Shown in pieces: positions 26,347 through 39,100 of a stretch of DNA of 64,000 bases. The notes under the pieces are model-generated. The model worked only from the letters and a program-made list of their open reading frames with translations. It ran no database searches and was not told the origin of the DNA. The stretch is from contig VWZX01009072.1 of NCBI GenBank assembly GCA_013399015.1, positions 1,054,001 through 1,118,000 of the forward strand, in the 5' to 3' direction. Numbering within the stretch: the stretch's first letter is position 1; each line of letters starts with the position of its first letter. Position numbers and translations under genes: made by a program. This stretch comes from Galbula dea (Eukaryota > Chordata > Aves > Piciformes > Galbulidae).

Positions 26347-26933
26347 TGTTGTGGTTTAACCCCAGTGGGCAGCTCAGCCCCACACAGACACTTGCACACT
26401 CCCCCTTTGCAGGATGGGCAGAGAGTCAGAAGGGGAAAAGTGAGAAGACTCATGGGTTGAGATAAAGACATTTTAAAAGGTAAGCAAAAACTGCACATGC
26501 AAGCAAAGCAAAATAAGGAATGAATTCACTAGTTCCCATCAGCAGGCAGGTGTTCAGCCATTTCTGGGAAAGCAGGACTCCATCGTGCTGAACAGTTACT
26601 TGGGAAGACAAATGCCATAACTCTGAATGTTCTTCCCCTTCCTCCTTCTGTAGCTTTTATTGCTGAGCACAGTGTCATATGATATGGCGTATCCCTTTGG
26701 TCACTTGGGGTCAGCTGTCCCAGCTGTGTCCCCTTCCAAATTCTTGCGTACCTCCAGCCTGCTTGCTAGTGGGGCAGTGTGAGAAGCAGAAAACACCTTA
26801 ATGCTGTGTAGCACTGTTCAGCAATAGCTAAAACATCCTGATGTTATCAGCAGTTTTCATCACTAATCCCAAACATAACACCATACCAGCTACTGCCACG
26901 AATTTGAAGCCTGTCCCAGCTCAAAGCAGTACA
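26347..26933 (-). mobile_element. Solo LTR of an endogenous retrovirus (bird family)
   Basis: About 587 bp that I recognise as a common bird LTR. Read on the minus strand it begins TGTACTGCTTTGAGCTGGGA and ends with the GGGTTAAACCACAACA-type terminus, giving the TG...CA ends of LTRs. A TATA-like AATAAAAGCT lies on the minus strand near 26652-26661, where the family has its promoter. No gag, pol or env sequence lies beside it, so it is a solo LTR. The flanking pentamers (CCCGT and CTGGT) match at only 3 of 5 bases, so the target duplication is lost or my boundaries are off by a few bases. It is antisense to VPS13B. Confidence 0.85.
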
Positions 26934-28762
26934 CTGGTGCACAGTTAGTTCATTATCATATTCGTGAACTATATTATTTGGAAAGAGCTATTGCAGTTTT
27001 GTGTATTCTAAGTGGAAGAGAGGGAGATTCAGCAATTGTTCCATTGCTTTTGTGGCAGTATTTTCTGGGGTAATTAGTCTGTTTTCTTCATACTTCTTGC
27101 TGAAACAAACAATTATAAAGGGTATTCTGTGAAAAACTAAGTCAAAAATACATTCAAGGGCTACTCCTTCTCCTGCCATCTGAGATGTGGTTGGATTTAT
27201 GCCAGTGTTTTCCTTCTCCCTTTGTTCTGCCACTTGTATTGGACCCTTCTCCTTGTTTTTCACCTCAACTCACAGCAACAAAAATAAAATTGTGATTTTT
27301 AATACTGAAAGTCATACTAGAGATGCAATCAACTGCTGAAAAGGAAAAACAAAAAAGAGAGGGGGAGGAAAAAAGGCAACAAAAAAAAGAGAGAAAAAGG
27401 TATGTGTGATTTTTCCTAACAACTTTCACCAGGAGTGATCTAATTTGCTAGTCATAGTGACAGATAAAAAATAAATCTAACCAAAGTCTTTTGTTTGTTT
27501 TAAACTGATGATGTAATTAAAACCATTTAGGAAAGCAAGAAGTCATTTGAATTTTGTCAAACCCAGATTTGTAGGAAAGATCGTAGTGAGAGAAAAGAAT
27601 CCCCCTGGTTGGGATAAAGCTTATGGTAAGGAATTTATTTGTGTGTGGCTTTGTGCTCTGGGAACAATGCCAAACAGAAGTTCTCACAATCTTGATACTT
27701 TTGATTCTCTAATGGAGCTGTTGCCTTCTCCCATGCCAAAACTCCTCCTTAAACAGACTATTTAAAAGGTTTTTATAAAGCTTTTAAGTTGCTTTCTTTG
27801 GTTTTTTTCGCATATAGAGGTGAGTGATTTTTATGAACTTTTACTGGAGGAGTCTTTTAAGTTGCATTCTATCTTTGAAAAAGACTGCAGGTCATACCTA
27901 CCACCATTTTTAAGGGATGTTATCATCACTCTGAAATTATAGTTATTCAACTTCAGTTTTCCTGGAAATTATTTTTTGAATCATTCCTTCTTATAAAAAG
28001 AAGATGTAAGTAAAAGGCTTGTTTACCAGAATGCATTGTTCCTTTTAAGAAAGCTGTGTGCTCACTCATATATTTTTCTTATTACATGAAAAAAATGAAA
28101 GAGGAGGAAAATGGAGCATAGTCATACTGTCATTTGGGGATATTGCATCCTGCTCATAGACACTTACTGACTTCAAGATGTCAACATACCATTAAAAATA
28201 GCTTACACAATATCCCACAATCAGGTCTCTCCATTTATTTTCAGAGTTCTGATACATTTCTTTTCTGAGGTTGTTGTAGTTTATAGGAGTACTTAAAGAA
28301 ACATTTTAAGTACAGTACTTTGATTCAGAAGTGTAGCTTGGCTCAGTTGTGCTAAGTAGTATACAAACAGTGATAGGATAAAATGTGGTAAACAATGATA
28401 ACATTGTTGTCATCAGGACTTCTAGACTGCTGAGTGGCCTTTGAAAATTTTAAAATTGGAAAATTACATTTTAAAATAGGAAAATAAATTGAAGACATGA
28501 AGGGAACTGAAATTTTGCTTCAGGTAAAGCACTAAGGTTTAAATTAGTAATGAGAACATTTTTGGCATCTGTGAGATGATCTTCCTGTGTTTAGAAGTTT
28601 ATATTTTTTATTATTTTAATTTATATTATTTTCTTGGCTTTCACTTGTGTTTTTAAACTAGTTACTGGTTTATTTAGTCTTGTTCTCCCTCCTTTTTTTT
28701 TTTATGGTCCTCAGCTGTGACATGTTCTTCTTTGAGTTCATACTGGAAACTTTTATGATTCA

Positions 28763-29253
28763 ATCTGGGCCCCTCAGCTTAAGAAGGATAGGGGGAACTG
28801 CTGGAAAGAGTTCAGCGCAGAGCCACCAAGATGATGAAGGGGCTGGAACATCTTCCTTATGAGGAAAGGCTGAGGGAGCTGGGTCTCTTTAGCTTGGAGG
28901 AGACTAAGGGGTGACCTCATCTATCCTTTTAAGTATGTGAAGGGTGGGCGTCAGGAGGATGGGGTCAGGCTCTTCTCGGTGAAGCCCAGTGACAGGACAA
29001 GGGGCAATGGCTGTAAGCTGAAGCACAGGAGATTCCGTGTGAATACACCTAGAAATTTTTTCCCAGTGAGGGTGCCAGAGCACTGGCACAGACTGCCCAG
29101 AGAGGTTGTGGAGTGTCCTTCTCTGGAGGTATTCAAAACCCATCTGGATGCACTTCTGTGTGACCTGGTCTAGAGAATCTTGCTGTGGCAGGGGGGTTGA
29201 ACTAGATGATCTTTCGAGGTCCCTTCCAACTCCTAATATTCTGTGATTCTGTG
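28763..29253 (+). mobile_element. CR1 LINE 3' fragment with ORF2 C-terminus
   Basis: A 491-bp CR1 copy in sense with VPS13B. It contains GAGGAAAGGCTGAGGGAGCT and GTGACAGGACAAGGGGCAAT, and the typical end TTCCAACTCC followed by ATTCTGTG-type repeats. A 78-codon open frame at 28937-29173 is the CR1 ORF2 C-terminus, with FFPVRVPEHWHRLPREVVEC, then SLEVFKTHLDALL and the stop. It is 5'-truncated, so there is no reverse transcriptase catalytic core and no mobility of its own. Confidence 0.93.
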
Positions 29254-29484
29254 AATATCTGATTAGGTCAAATACAGTGAGATACAGATAGACAGGTAAG
29301 ACACAGTAAAATATAGTTTAGAAACCAGTGTTCAGAATATCTTTAAATTGTTGATACTGCTAGATACCATATTTGTGTTCTCAAATGGATAGCAGTAATA
29401 GCAGTATACTGACAGTCATGTAAATCACTGATATTCCAAACATGTAAATGTGAGAGGTGACTTTTGTTTGTGAATTGTGGCAAA

Positions 29485-29970
29485 TTACATTACCTGCAGC
29501 CCATGGGAAGGACCCATGTTGGAGAAGTTTGTGGAGGACTGTCTCCTGTGGGTGGGATGTCATGCTGGAGCAGGGGAGGAGTTTGAGGAGGAAGAAGCAG
29601 CAGAGACAACACGTGATGAACTGACGGCAACCTCCATTCCCTGTTCCCCTCCACCACTCAGGAGAAGATGGTAGAGAATTTTGAAATGAATTTGAGCCCA
29701 GGAATTAAAAAGTGGTGGAGGGAAGGTGATTTTAGATTTATTCTTATTTCTCGTTATCCTACTCTGGTTTTAATTGTCAATAAATTAAACTCATCTCCCC
29801 AGGTTAAGTCTGTTTTGCCTGTGATGGTAATTGTGGAGTGATCTCCTTGTCCTTTTGTGAACCCGTAAGCCTTTTGTCAGATTTTCTCTCCCCTGTCCAG
29901 TTGAGTAAGGGGAATGATAGAGTGGCTTGGGGAGCATCTGGAGTCCAACCAAGGTCAAATCACCACAATG
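29485..29970 (+). mobile_element. LTR-type repeat fragment, second bird family
   Basis: The sequence GGGAAGGACCCATGTTGGAG, then GAAGCAGCAGAGACAACACG and CAATAAATTAAACTCATCTC, ending near AAGGTCAAATCACCACA, matches a high-copy bird repeat I know from memory and take to be LTR-derived. The AATAAA at about 29780 followed by about 190 bp fits an R-U5 layout, and the right end finishes in CA. The left end is uncertain, and I cannot name the family. It is not related in sequence to the LTR at 26.3 kb, so the two do not bracket one provirus. Confidence 0.55.
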
Positions 29971-30950
29971 ATTCTGGTTCAGTTTCTGTACAGTTCTCTA
30001 CAGTTTCTGTTGTCTGTACACTTAGTTCCTTTCAACTCTAGCTAGTAGAGCTGTTGAAGGTTTTCTCTCACTAAAAAGAGTTCCTGTTGGCCTTTTAAAG
30101 ACCTTCACAAATAATTCCCTCTGTGGTCCTGCTTTGGAAACTTTTTGTTTTCATTCCCATCTATTGACAATCTAAAGGAAACAGATTGTACTGAAGTTGC
30201 AGTCATTCTGTTACTCAGCTGGACACTGCCAATTCCCTCACTGATTATTTTTGATAGTTGTTCACGGTAGGCTGCCAGGCACTTCTCTGGCTGGGCTCCC
30301 TCCTAAACATAAGAAATGAAGTGCTCAGTGTATATCTATGTTAATTTGTTTTTATAAAATCCATCACTGTTCTGTTCCTAGGAAGTGGAGGCAGTGGAAA
30401 GAGCTGCACTGTGATCGAAAAGTCTCACTTACCTGATCAGTGCATTGGAATAGGCTTTACTTTGTAGCACCACTCAGCTGAGATGCATGCTGTAAATTTT
30501 TGAAAGAAATATAACATCCCTTTTTAGTATTAAAACCTGTAAACATGTATAAGTATATAATGTAAGGAGCTGCCTCTGCTATGCATATGCTAAAATAAGC
30601 AGGGAGTGGTTTCAGGATAATCCTAAGTTTGAGGAAAATCATACAAAGCAAAAAGACTTCTTCAAAGACTATACTGTACATGTTTCCTCACAGTTTGGGG
30701 TTAAAAGTTCCAATGATTTTTGATATTTAAAGTTGTAAAAAATTTATTGCAAGTGTTTAGATTTTGAGGTGTAGAATGGAATTGAAGCTTGATTTATGTT
30801 TGTGGGAGTTTGGGATCAATTTAATGGTTGTTGATTGCACTTGCTGACTTCTAAGGGGATTTAGGATAACACCTTTACTGAATTTTGAGAAAATAAAAGT
30901 CTAGTTCTTATGTAATTATTTAACTGTTTTCCCTTGTTTTTAATCCTTAG

Positions 30951-31171
30951 GTGATGCTTTTCCATGGACTATTAGTCTGCATCATTTCAGTATCTATACT
31001 GTTCTTGGACAACAGATGACACTTAATTTAGTGGAACCAATGGGTTGTACATCTACTTTAGCTGTTACTTCACAGAAACTGCTTGCTTCAGGGCCAGAGT
31101 GTAGACACTCATTTGTTGTCTGCCTCCATGTCGACCTCGAGTCCCTTGAAATGAAGTGCTCCAATCCCCAG
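30951..31171 (+). CDS. VPS13B: VPS13B coding exon (inferred exon 24)
   Basis: The exon is 221 nt; two bases complete Gly (phase 1), then 73 whole codons end in phase 0. The translation begins GDAFPWTISLHHFSIYTVLG, continues through NLVEPMGCTSTLAVTSQKLL and ends HVDLESLEMKCSNPQ. The alternating hydrophobic and polar residues fit beta strands of the lipid-transfer groove. The acceptor is TAATCCTTAG ending at 30950. The donor is CCCAG/GTTGGT with GT at 31172-31173, weaker than the other donors at positions +3 and +4. A minus-strand open frame over the exon (30994-31224) is only its shadow. Confidence 0.97.
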
Positions 31172-33227
31172 GTTGGTAGTTGTGATTTATGAAAGGAAAT
31201 TAAGAATAACTGGATTAAGTACAATTGTTCTGCATTTTGTTGAGGAGAGTCTCTTCTATCTTAATTTTTTTTAATTGGGCCATCAAGATCACGGTGCTTA
31301 GATTAAGATTTGCTTTGAAGCTCTCTCAAGTTTTGTAGTTTAAGTTCTTCTCAGAATGTAATAGCTGCAGTATAAATGCATCTTTTGCCTGATGGGGTGA
31401 AATGAATTGCAGATGGAATATTAAGTAATACAGTGCTGTTCTGCTGTCACTGTGGATTCGTATGTTGAAGTGGTTTCATGTAATTTTTTACCATCTTTCC
31501 ATAGAACTAACATTTTTTCTAAAAAAACCCCACAGATGAATGTGTTTTTTTCTGAAAAAAACCCACAGATCAATGTGTGTAAACAGAAGTTACCACTTCA
31601 TTTATGTTTGTTAAATTCTTTCTCTGAGACTTAGTTTGTTAAAAGGCAGAGGTGTTGCAAGACTTTGAGAAAGTGCACCCTGTATTTTACTGACCTGCAT
31701 CAAGTTTGCTATTTCAAGCAGAGTAGGTTTTCTGTGCAAAATTTTGAGTAATCTTTACTGCAACTTGAGTAACACTTTCCTGATAGTTGCAACATTTCCA
31801 GTGCTGCTTTAGAAAACACTCTTCTTCTTGGGGATTGAAAATCTATTGTGGCCTGAGTAGGCTTCTGCATTCGTATTCTGTCTGCTCCAAAGTTTTACCC
31901 GTTATGTGAGATTTTTCACGGGACATCATGGACTGAATGGACCATTTATTGCTTCATTTAGTAGAAAGAAAGGAAAAGAACACAAAGTACTATAATTTTG
32001 ATGTGATAGACAGCACATTTGTAAAGATTTATGGACCTATGGCCTAAGTCTGGGAATACTAAAGCAAAGGTGACTGGTGTAATTTTAATGTTATCCCTTG
32101 TGTGTACTTACTCCAATATGTTTCTCGGTCACGTGCAGTTTTTCCCTTGCCTCACTCCATGTTCTGTGAAAGAAACAAGTGTTCTAAACTACATTTTTAT
32201 TTTATCCTTAGTGTGTGGTCTCCTGCCATATTCACTCCCTTCCATCCAAGTTATTTCTAACTCATTTACTATATGCCATTGTCTTTTGTAATGGATGGGC
32301 TTACACTCACTAGCAGGAGGGTTGGTAGGGTGAGACTGTGCACTGGACATGACAAATTAAAATTAAGCAGCCTCAACAAAGTCTACTCAGACTTGTAAAG
32401 CTATGTGACAGGTGTATTTGCACATACAAAGGCTTGTTGCTGTGTTACAAATGTGTAAATAGGAAAGGAAAAAATTATGATTTTGCTGGCAGTTTTACCT
32501 TTTATATTTAGAGAATTCTGAAGGCTTTGCTTTGCAACTTTGTGGTGTTTCCATAACATTTCATGACTTTGTATGTAGTAATTTCACAGCCAATGGAGAC
32601 CTGCCTTATTCTGTATTAATTTTCATAGAACTGTACAAAATTCATTTTGATATTGCAGCTATTCAGAGAACTGGTAAATATTTTGAGATATTCATGTAGC
32701 AAAATAGTTTGCTACTTTTGGTATACTCTCAGCAAAATGGCAGAAAATTGTCTAATCAGTTCTAATTTTTTTAAATCTCCATTGAATCTCATAGTTAAAT
32801 ATAAGTAATACGTTAATTAACTTATAAGTGGAAAAGCATTGTTATAAGTGGAAGCCTGATCTAAATTTGAGTTGCAAATTAAGACCACAGATGGAGTAAA
32901 ACACATTTTTAAGCTTTCCTACCAAAGTGTAACTAAATAATTTGTTTTGTAAGTTACAAAAAAAACATTGCACTAAAAAATTTAGAACATAAGCTCCGTG
33001 TAAATCACGTTAAAAGCATTGTGAAATGTGAAAATGGAGTTGTACGATGAGATACCAGACCAAATGTTGTTGTCTTAACAAATGTCCTTGTACACTCTGG
33101 TGTTATTCATTCATTGAAGTATTAAAATGTCTAAAAATATGCAGACAAGCTATTTGAGTTTAGTGAAGGTTCCTGAGCTGTTCCTTCTCCCTTACATCTG
33201 CCTTACTTGTCCTTTCTGCTTCAGAGG

Positions 33228-33248
33228 AAAAAAAAAAAAAAAAAAAAA
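33228..33248. repeat. Poly(A) tract
   Basis: About 20 consecutive A residues. There is no upstream LINE or retrocopy signature that would make it an insertion tail. Confidence 0.85.
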
Positions 33249-34414
33249 GCCAAAAAACCAGTCATGTTTAACCAGATGTTCAGAACAGAAGATGAAAAAT
33301 ACAACTGCATAAACAGCATTTGATAGTTATAAATTCATGGTAGTGTAATTATGAAATTTGATTCTTTAGAATGACAGGCTGTATTTTGTCTATAGATGAC
33401 AGCCTTAAAGTAGGTGATACTTAGTGAACTTGTTAAATGGTAGCAAAGGTGAAGTATTTTACTATATGAGTATTATGATTTAATATAAAACCATGTACTG
33501 ATGATTGCATCCCTTTAAAGTCAATAGATACTTCCAGTGTGCAGAATTGCCAGGATATTGCCTGTTGTAGTTTTCAGTTTCGTAGTAATGTGTTATTTTT
33601 TGAGTATAAAATGTTGTAACATACTGAACTTTACAGATTTTGTTAAGTAGTCAGTGGGGTCTTACTGAGTTATGTGTGGTTTTTGCAGTGGAAGCAGTGA
33701 GAGATGGAAACTTTTCTTAACAAATACTAGCAGAGTTATTCCTATTTTTTTCATACTATTTTTCTTGTGTAGGTTGGACTAAAATAATTATTCTGTATTA
33801 ACTGTTACGTTATAAAGGAGAGAGACTTTACACTTACATTAGCTCTTCAAATATAAGCAGAAAGGCATGTTCAAAGTATTAAGACTACTCATTTTAAAAA
33901 GTGCAATGAACAAGAGAAGCAGAAATCCTTCCATTTTAATGAATGGCAACCAGTGGAATAAAATTAAGTGTATTAAAAATAATTCAAGGTATAACTTCAA
34001 TTCTTTATCTGAGGTTTTTAAATTTTATTGACATAGACACACATGCCATCATTTTTTAGTAAGGTTTTGTTATGAGTCTTTTTGGTATTTTCTACTTATT
34101 AACATATCCCCATCAAAATCATTTCACTTGAATCAATATGTGCTTTTTTTTCTTGGTGAATTTGTTTTGTCTCTGGTTTCAGAGCAAGGTAGAGTGTTAG
34201 GGTCACACTGCTTGGATGTCTTCCTGCTGACAATGTTGAGAGAGGTGGCTACTGCTGTCTGAAGCAGCCACTGTTTCAGAGTGGCTGCAAAGATTCTTGC
34301 CTGAGCAGTTTTTCAGAGGAACTTCCCTGATAACATAAGTAATTATTAACTTTAGTTACTATGACTGTTGCAACCCTAATAAGATTTAAACTCTTCAGTG
34401 TTGGATTAGCTGAT

Positions 34415-34462
34415 GACAAGCATCTTTACTTTGTATAGGACAAACATCTTTACTTTGTGTAG
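34415..34462. repeat. 24-bp tandem duplication
   Basis: Two adjacent 24-bp units of the form GACAAGCATCTTTACTTTGT followed by ATAG or GTAG. They differ at two positions, so the duplication is fairly young. Intronic. Confidence 0.85.
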
Positions 34463-35960
34463 GAGCATTTATGCAAACACAGAAATAGCATCATTCCTTC
34501 TTTTTTTTTATTTTGTGCATTTATGAACAGTAGCATAACTAATTTCTGGAAGCTTTGCTTCATTATGGTTAGTATAGCTTAAATTATCCTTTTGTTTCTT
34601 GGGGGGGGAGGTTGCAAGCATGTATGACTTGGATACATACTTGTATCCTATTAATTTTTTAGAGACTCTTTTGCCAGCAAAGTGCCAACACCATTTAATA
34701 TTATATTAATAATCAGATGGACATTATTTATTGATCTTCCTGAGATACCTGGAAAAGACTCAGGAAAACTTAGAAATTTATAATTAGTGAAGGTTACCAG
34801 TGCACGTCAGAGTGCCACAGACACAAAATATTTTAAAATATAACTAAAAGAGCTTTTTGCCACAGCCGGAGTTCTTGTTTGTCTGCAGACTGGTCTGTAT
34901 ATGAAGACACAAAAAGTACTGAGAAGTTTATCTCCTTTGAGGAAAAAAATCTGTCAAAAGAGTATATGACCTGCTCAGTGTAAGCCTTGAAACTTCAAAA
35001 GAAAATCCAAGATGAATTAAGAAGGATTTTGTAAAATTCCAGCAGTTCACCTCTTAAGGAAGGACTGTGGCATGTACTTTGAGACTTCATCACACGCTCT
35101 CACGCACAAAATCAAGTACTGTTTTATATCAAATGTAGATTGACAACAGTGTTTTTCCGCATCTGTTCTGCCCACATAAGAAGCCAACTTCATAGAGTAG
35201 ATGTGTCCTGAGGCTTAAAGTTCTTATAAATATGAGAATTTCCATTTTTTTATAGTGGCAAGTTGGGTATGGTATCCAGCTGTGGATCTACTTATATATT
35301 GTTTGCAGTTTTCTCTGAGCTTGTTTTATACAGTATATTGCAGTTTGTTGTCATAAAGATTTTGTGATTAATGCCTATTTACAAAAACCTGTGTAAATAT
35401 CTTAGAACTGAGTCAAACAATGTGCAAGTTAAACAGTGTGTTTCTGAGTATTGGAATGACATATGCCAGGAGACTATTAAGTTTGGTAGTGGATATTCTT
35501 CCTAAAATACAGAACAGTTTTGTATGCTTCGTGGGATCATTATTTTAATACCATTTAAATAAATAAATTTTTCATTGTTAGTATTTCATAAAGTTTGTAT
35601 GTTTACCTTTTTCTAGAGGCAGTATCCACCCATATGAAATATACCACAGATTACCTTTGTTTAATTGTTAAAGCTGATTATTAGTAGAAGTTTTACGAGA
35701 CCATGTAACGGGTTGTGTTTTTATGAGCCACGTACTGTATGTTTGGCACAGATTATTTTTCTCAAAACCACTGTACTGCGACTGATGTTAATTATTTTAA
35801 TTGCAATGTGGGTACTTATTAAAACATTATAGATGGTGAGGAGTTTAGTTCTGCTACTTTCTAAGTCTTAGTGGAGGACTTTTATTTTTCCTTCATCTCA
35901 TTAAGGAAAGCTTCATCTTAAAAAAGGGATGTATTTATTTATTTACTTACTTACTTTTAG

Positions 35961-36167
35961 GTGCAACTTCTGTATGAACTGGCTGAGATCACAAGTACAG
36001 TTTGGAATAAAATTCAGAAGAAAGGAGTTCTATATCAATCTTCTGTCTATACTGAAACCATGACAGGACCTGCTCCTCCTAGCTCTCCAGTTAAAAGTAG
36101 TATTGGTACTGCTCCTCCAGATACCAGTACCTACAGCCCATCTGCTGATATTGGGACTACTACAGAG
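35961..36167 (+). CDS. VPS13B: VPS13B coding exon (inferred exon 25)
   Basis: The exon is 207 nt, exactly 69 codons, phase 0 at both ends, so it could be skipped or kept without a frameshift. The translation begins VQLLYELAEITSTVWNKIQK and ends with a low-complexity Pro/Ser/Thr stretch, including PAPPSSPVKSSIG and PPDTSTYSPSADIGTTTE. The first part fits the rod, and the second is probably an unstructured loop with phosphorylatable residues. The acceptor TTACTTTTAG ends at 35960 and is built from a tetranucleotide repeat. The donor is ACAGAG/GTAGGC with GT at 36168-36169. The Pro-rich part is less conserved against human, as expected for a loop. Confidence 0.96.
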
Positions 36168-39100
36168 GTAGGCTTTCTTTAAAATGTATCATGTGAGTTC
36201 TGACTTACAAGGGGTGGTGATGTGCAGTCAAGTAAGAATCGGAGGGATCGGAAAGAGTAGTAGTATCCCTATGGAAAGTAGCTTTACTCTAGTAAACTGA
36301 TGAAGGGTGGAACAAGAAGGAGGAATCAAAAAAAAGACATTGCTGTATTGCTCCTATGTTTATTATTTGTCTGGATTATTTCTCTTTGAAGTGAATGACT
36401 GTGAACTCCTGTTAGAAAATTATGGTCACTGTTTTCAGGTTAAGAAACACAAGGCATTTTTCAAGTTCAGAATTACTAGAATAGTAGGTGTTTTGGAAGG
36501 TAACTGTCATTAGAAGGCATTTGACCTAGAGTTTTGGTTTGTAATCTTTTTCAATAATAGTTTCTAGATTATTTGAATAGCCTTGGTTTTGGTGTATTTC
36601 TATGTGTGTGTGATCTCAATTGTGAAAAATTTTGCTATGGATACAGAATTGAAGGTAAGCAATAATAGTAAAACAATGTGGTCACAAAAATAGTATTTTT
36701 CCACCTACTCACATCAAAATCCCTTTCTCATTAAAATCAGAAACCACTAGCTTTATAAATAACAATTTGGTTTTGACCCTCTATATAGACAACAGTATTT
36801 GGAGTACATGCTGTACTTGAGCATTATTTGAATCTGATTCAGTAATTGTTCTAATCCATGTGTTACCAAGATTATTTTGGTAATATGGGTCCAAGTTCAG
36901 CATTCATATCCTACCCTTTGCAAAATGTTCATCTTTTATTTCATTGTCTTCCTATTCTCACCAAATGCTTTGCACTACCTAAATAAATTTTCTCCTATCG
37001 AAGTGAAATTTGGTGAATTAACCAATAAATGACAGTTAAAATTTGTGTAGTCTTCAATTCTGAAACAAAGACCATAATTTCAGTCTTGTTAGAACAGAAA
37101 GTTCTATTTAAACAAATGGCATTAATATTGGATTTGTTTCACAGTAGGGGGTTTAGAGTTGACATAGCACTTTACCACTGAGATTTGAAAACTGCTTTGA
37201 AAGGAATTTATCATTATGCTTAGGATAAATAATTTTTTAAATTCACCATGCTTACAGAATGTTATTAAAGATATGGAAGAGGAAAGAGGGCTACAAACAA
37301 GAGAAAACATTTGCATAAACTGTAGTTCATATGACAGAAAGACTGAAGAATAGAGCTCCTGTCTATCTTATCCACTCAGAACTCTCAGATGAGGGTGTTC
37401 TGTCTGTGATTGGAGCAGGAAGACAGTTAGAAGAAAGTGCCAGTACAAGGGATATATATGTGCACAGGTGGAAAAGCATACTGAGCCAAGTGTCTTTTGT
37501 TCAATGACGACAGTGAGATAGGAGAACATATACATGGCCAGATATTTGAGATTGTAAGAATTTTATGTCAGACATTGAAAATGAGAACTAGAAGACTAAT
37601 TTTTATATTTTCAGGAAAAGACTCTCAAAATTGTTCAAGTAGAAGGGTAATATTTTTGGCTCAGCAGCTGAGGAAAATCTTATTCCATTTTTGATGAACT
37701 GGGTGGAAATATTAGGTGTATTGAGGTGATTAAAATTGAAACAATATGTAGGGCGTACAAGAGTTTTAATTAGCAGTAAAAATGGAGAAAGGTGAAGGTT
37801 TTGAATAACTGTGGTTGAAAAAAAAGACTTGGAGAGAATCTTTGTCATTGGAAGTCAAGCCAGAGTTTAGGTTCCTGTAAGAGTAGTAGCTGCAAAAATG
37901 CTGTATTTGAGTGTTTACAGGTACTACAGTTTTTATGAATTTGTGAGTCATGTTTATACTTGAAGACCAGCTTTCATAGAGGTCTTGTGAGTTCTTGAAA
38001 AAAAAATCAGTTGTACTGAAAGGTGAAGAAGAACAGATAGCCAGTGGAGGATTCATCTAAATCATTTGGTTGTTATGGAATGTAAAACGAATGATTGTCT
38101 TGACCTAGTGTTTTCTTGTGTTTAAAGACTGAGGTTTAAAACAAACCTCAAGAAACCACTTATCCCTTCCCTCTTAGGACTAATTTTATGTCAAGCTACT
38201 GGTTGGAGGGAGGTGAATTGCCTAGTAGGATGACCAAGTTAACATACTCTAGATGATGTAAACAGAAAAACAGTTTCCAAATGGATTTTTATTAAGCTGT
38301 AGGGAAAATTATCTTGAGCTCTCTTCCACCCTTTAAAATCAATGTAGTCATCACTTTCCTTATATTTTTCTTTTTTAATCTTTTGGTGGCCATCAGTAAA
38401 AATAAATTTCAAAGTGTTTGGAAGCTGTACAGTGAAATTTTGGAGAGTGTCATGTGTAAAGTGGCTAACAACATTGTTTTTGAGACTACGCACAGTCCTA
38501 ATGTCTGTGAGTTCTGTAGTACGGTTGGGGGTAGAAAAGGGAAAGAGGTAGGAAAACAACACTTGGCCAAACAGTGAGAAATACTAAAAGGAACCATATT
38601 TTCTTGTCACATTTCTAATAGACTGTTTTAGACAATCTAAATTAAATAATTTGTAACATAATGTTTGGCAGTGTCTCTGTAACACATGCTCTTCTCTGGT
38701 TGGTGGCTGTCTCTGAACTTACTCAACATATTTCCTAGTATCAAAGCACAAGCTAGGTTTTCATTACAATGACATGACAACTCTCCTGTTCTTTGAGGTA
38801 AGGATTGTTGAGATTTTAAAAATATATTGGAAAGGCTGAGTATTCTCCCGCATTCTTTTTCTCTGGTGAAAACAGTTTGTCTTTTGAGAGTAATCACTTA
38901 GTTTCCCTGTTCCTTTTCCTAACTTCATGACTATCACCATACCTAGCTGTAGATCATTAAATTGTGCTTCTCCTTTGTTTGAAGAGGGGAGGACATGAAG
39001 ATGAAAATCTGGTCACTTCTACTGTCTTCAGCTGCTACTCTGAACTACTTCAGTCTGCTGAGTGCTTCAGTTATAGTTCATACAATATAGACTTTTCCTG

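Larger units (their letters stand above)
25046..30950 (+). other. VPS13B intron (5.9 kb), repeat-rich
   Basis: This is the most repeat-dense intron of the window. It carries a CR1-like fragment (25475-25700), a solo LTR on the minus strand (26347-26933), a 491-bp CR1 3' copy (28763-29253) and a second LTR-type repeat (about 29485-29970). No VPS13B exon is present. Confidence 0.88.
31172..35960 (+). other. VPS13B intron (4.8 kb)
   Basis: AT-rich intron. It contains an imperfect tandem duplication at about 31516-31580, a poly(A) tract at 33228-33248 and a 24-bp tandem duplication at 34415-34462. The last 30 bases form a tetranucleotide repeat that doubles as the pyrimidine-rich acceptor region. 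No exon or LINE fragment was seen. Confidence 0.85.

Noticed and set aside
26347..29970. The two LTR-type repeats considered as the ends of one provirus
   Set aside because: They are unrelated in sequence and opposite in orientation, and the DNA between them is ordinary intron plus a CR1 copy.
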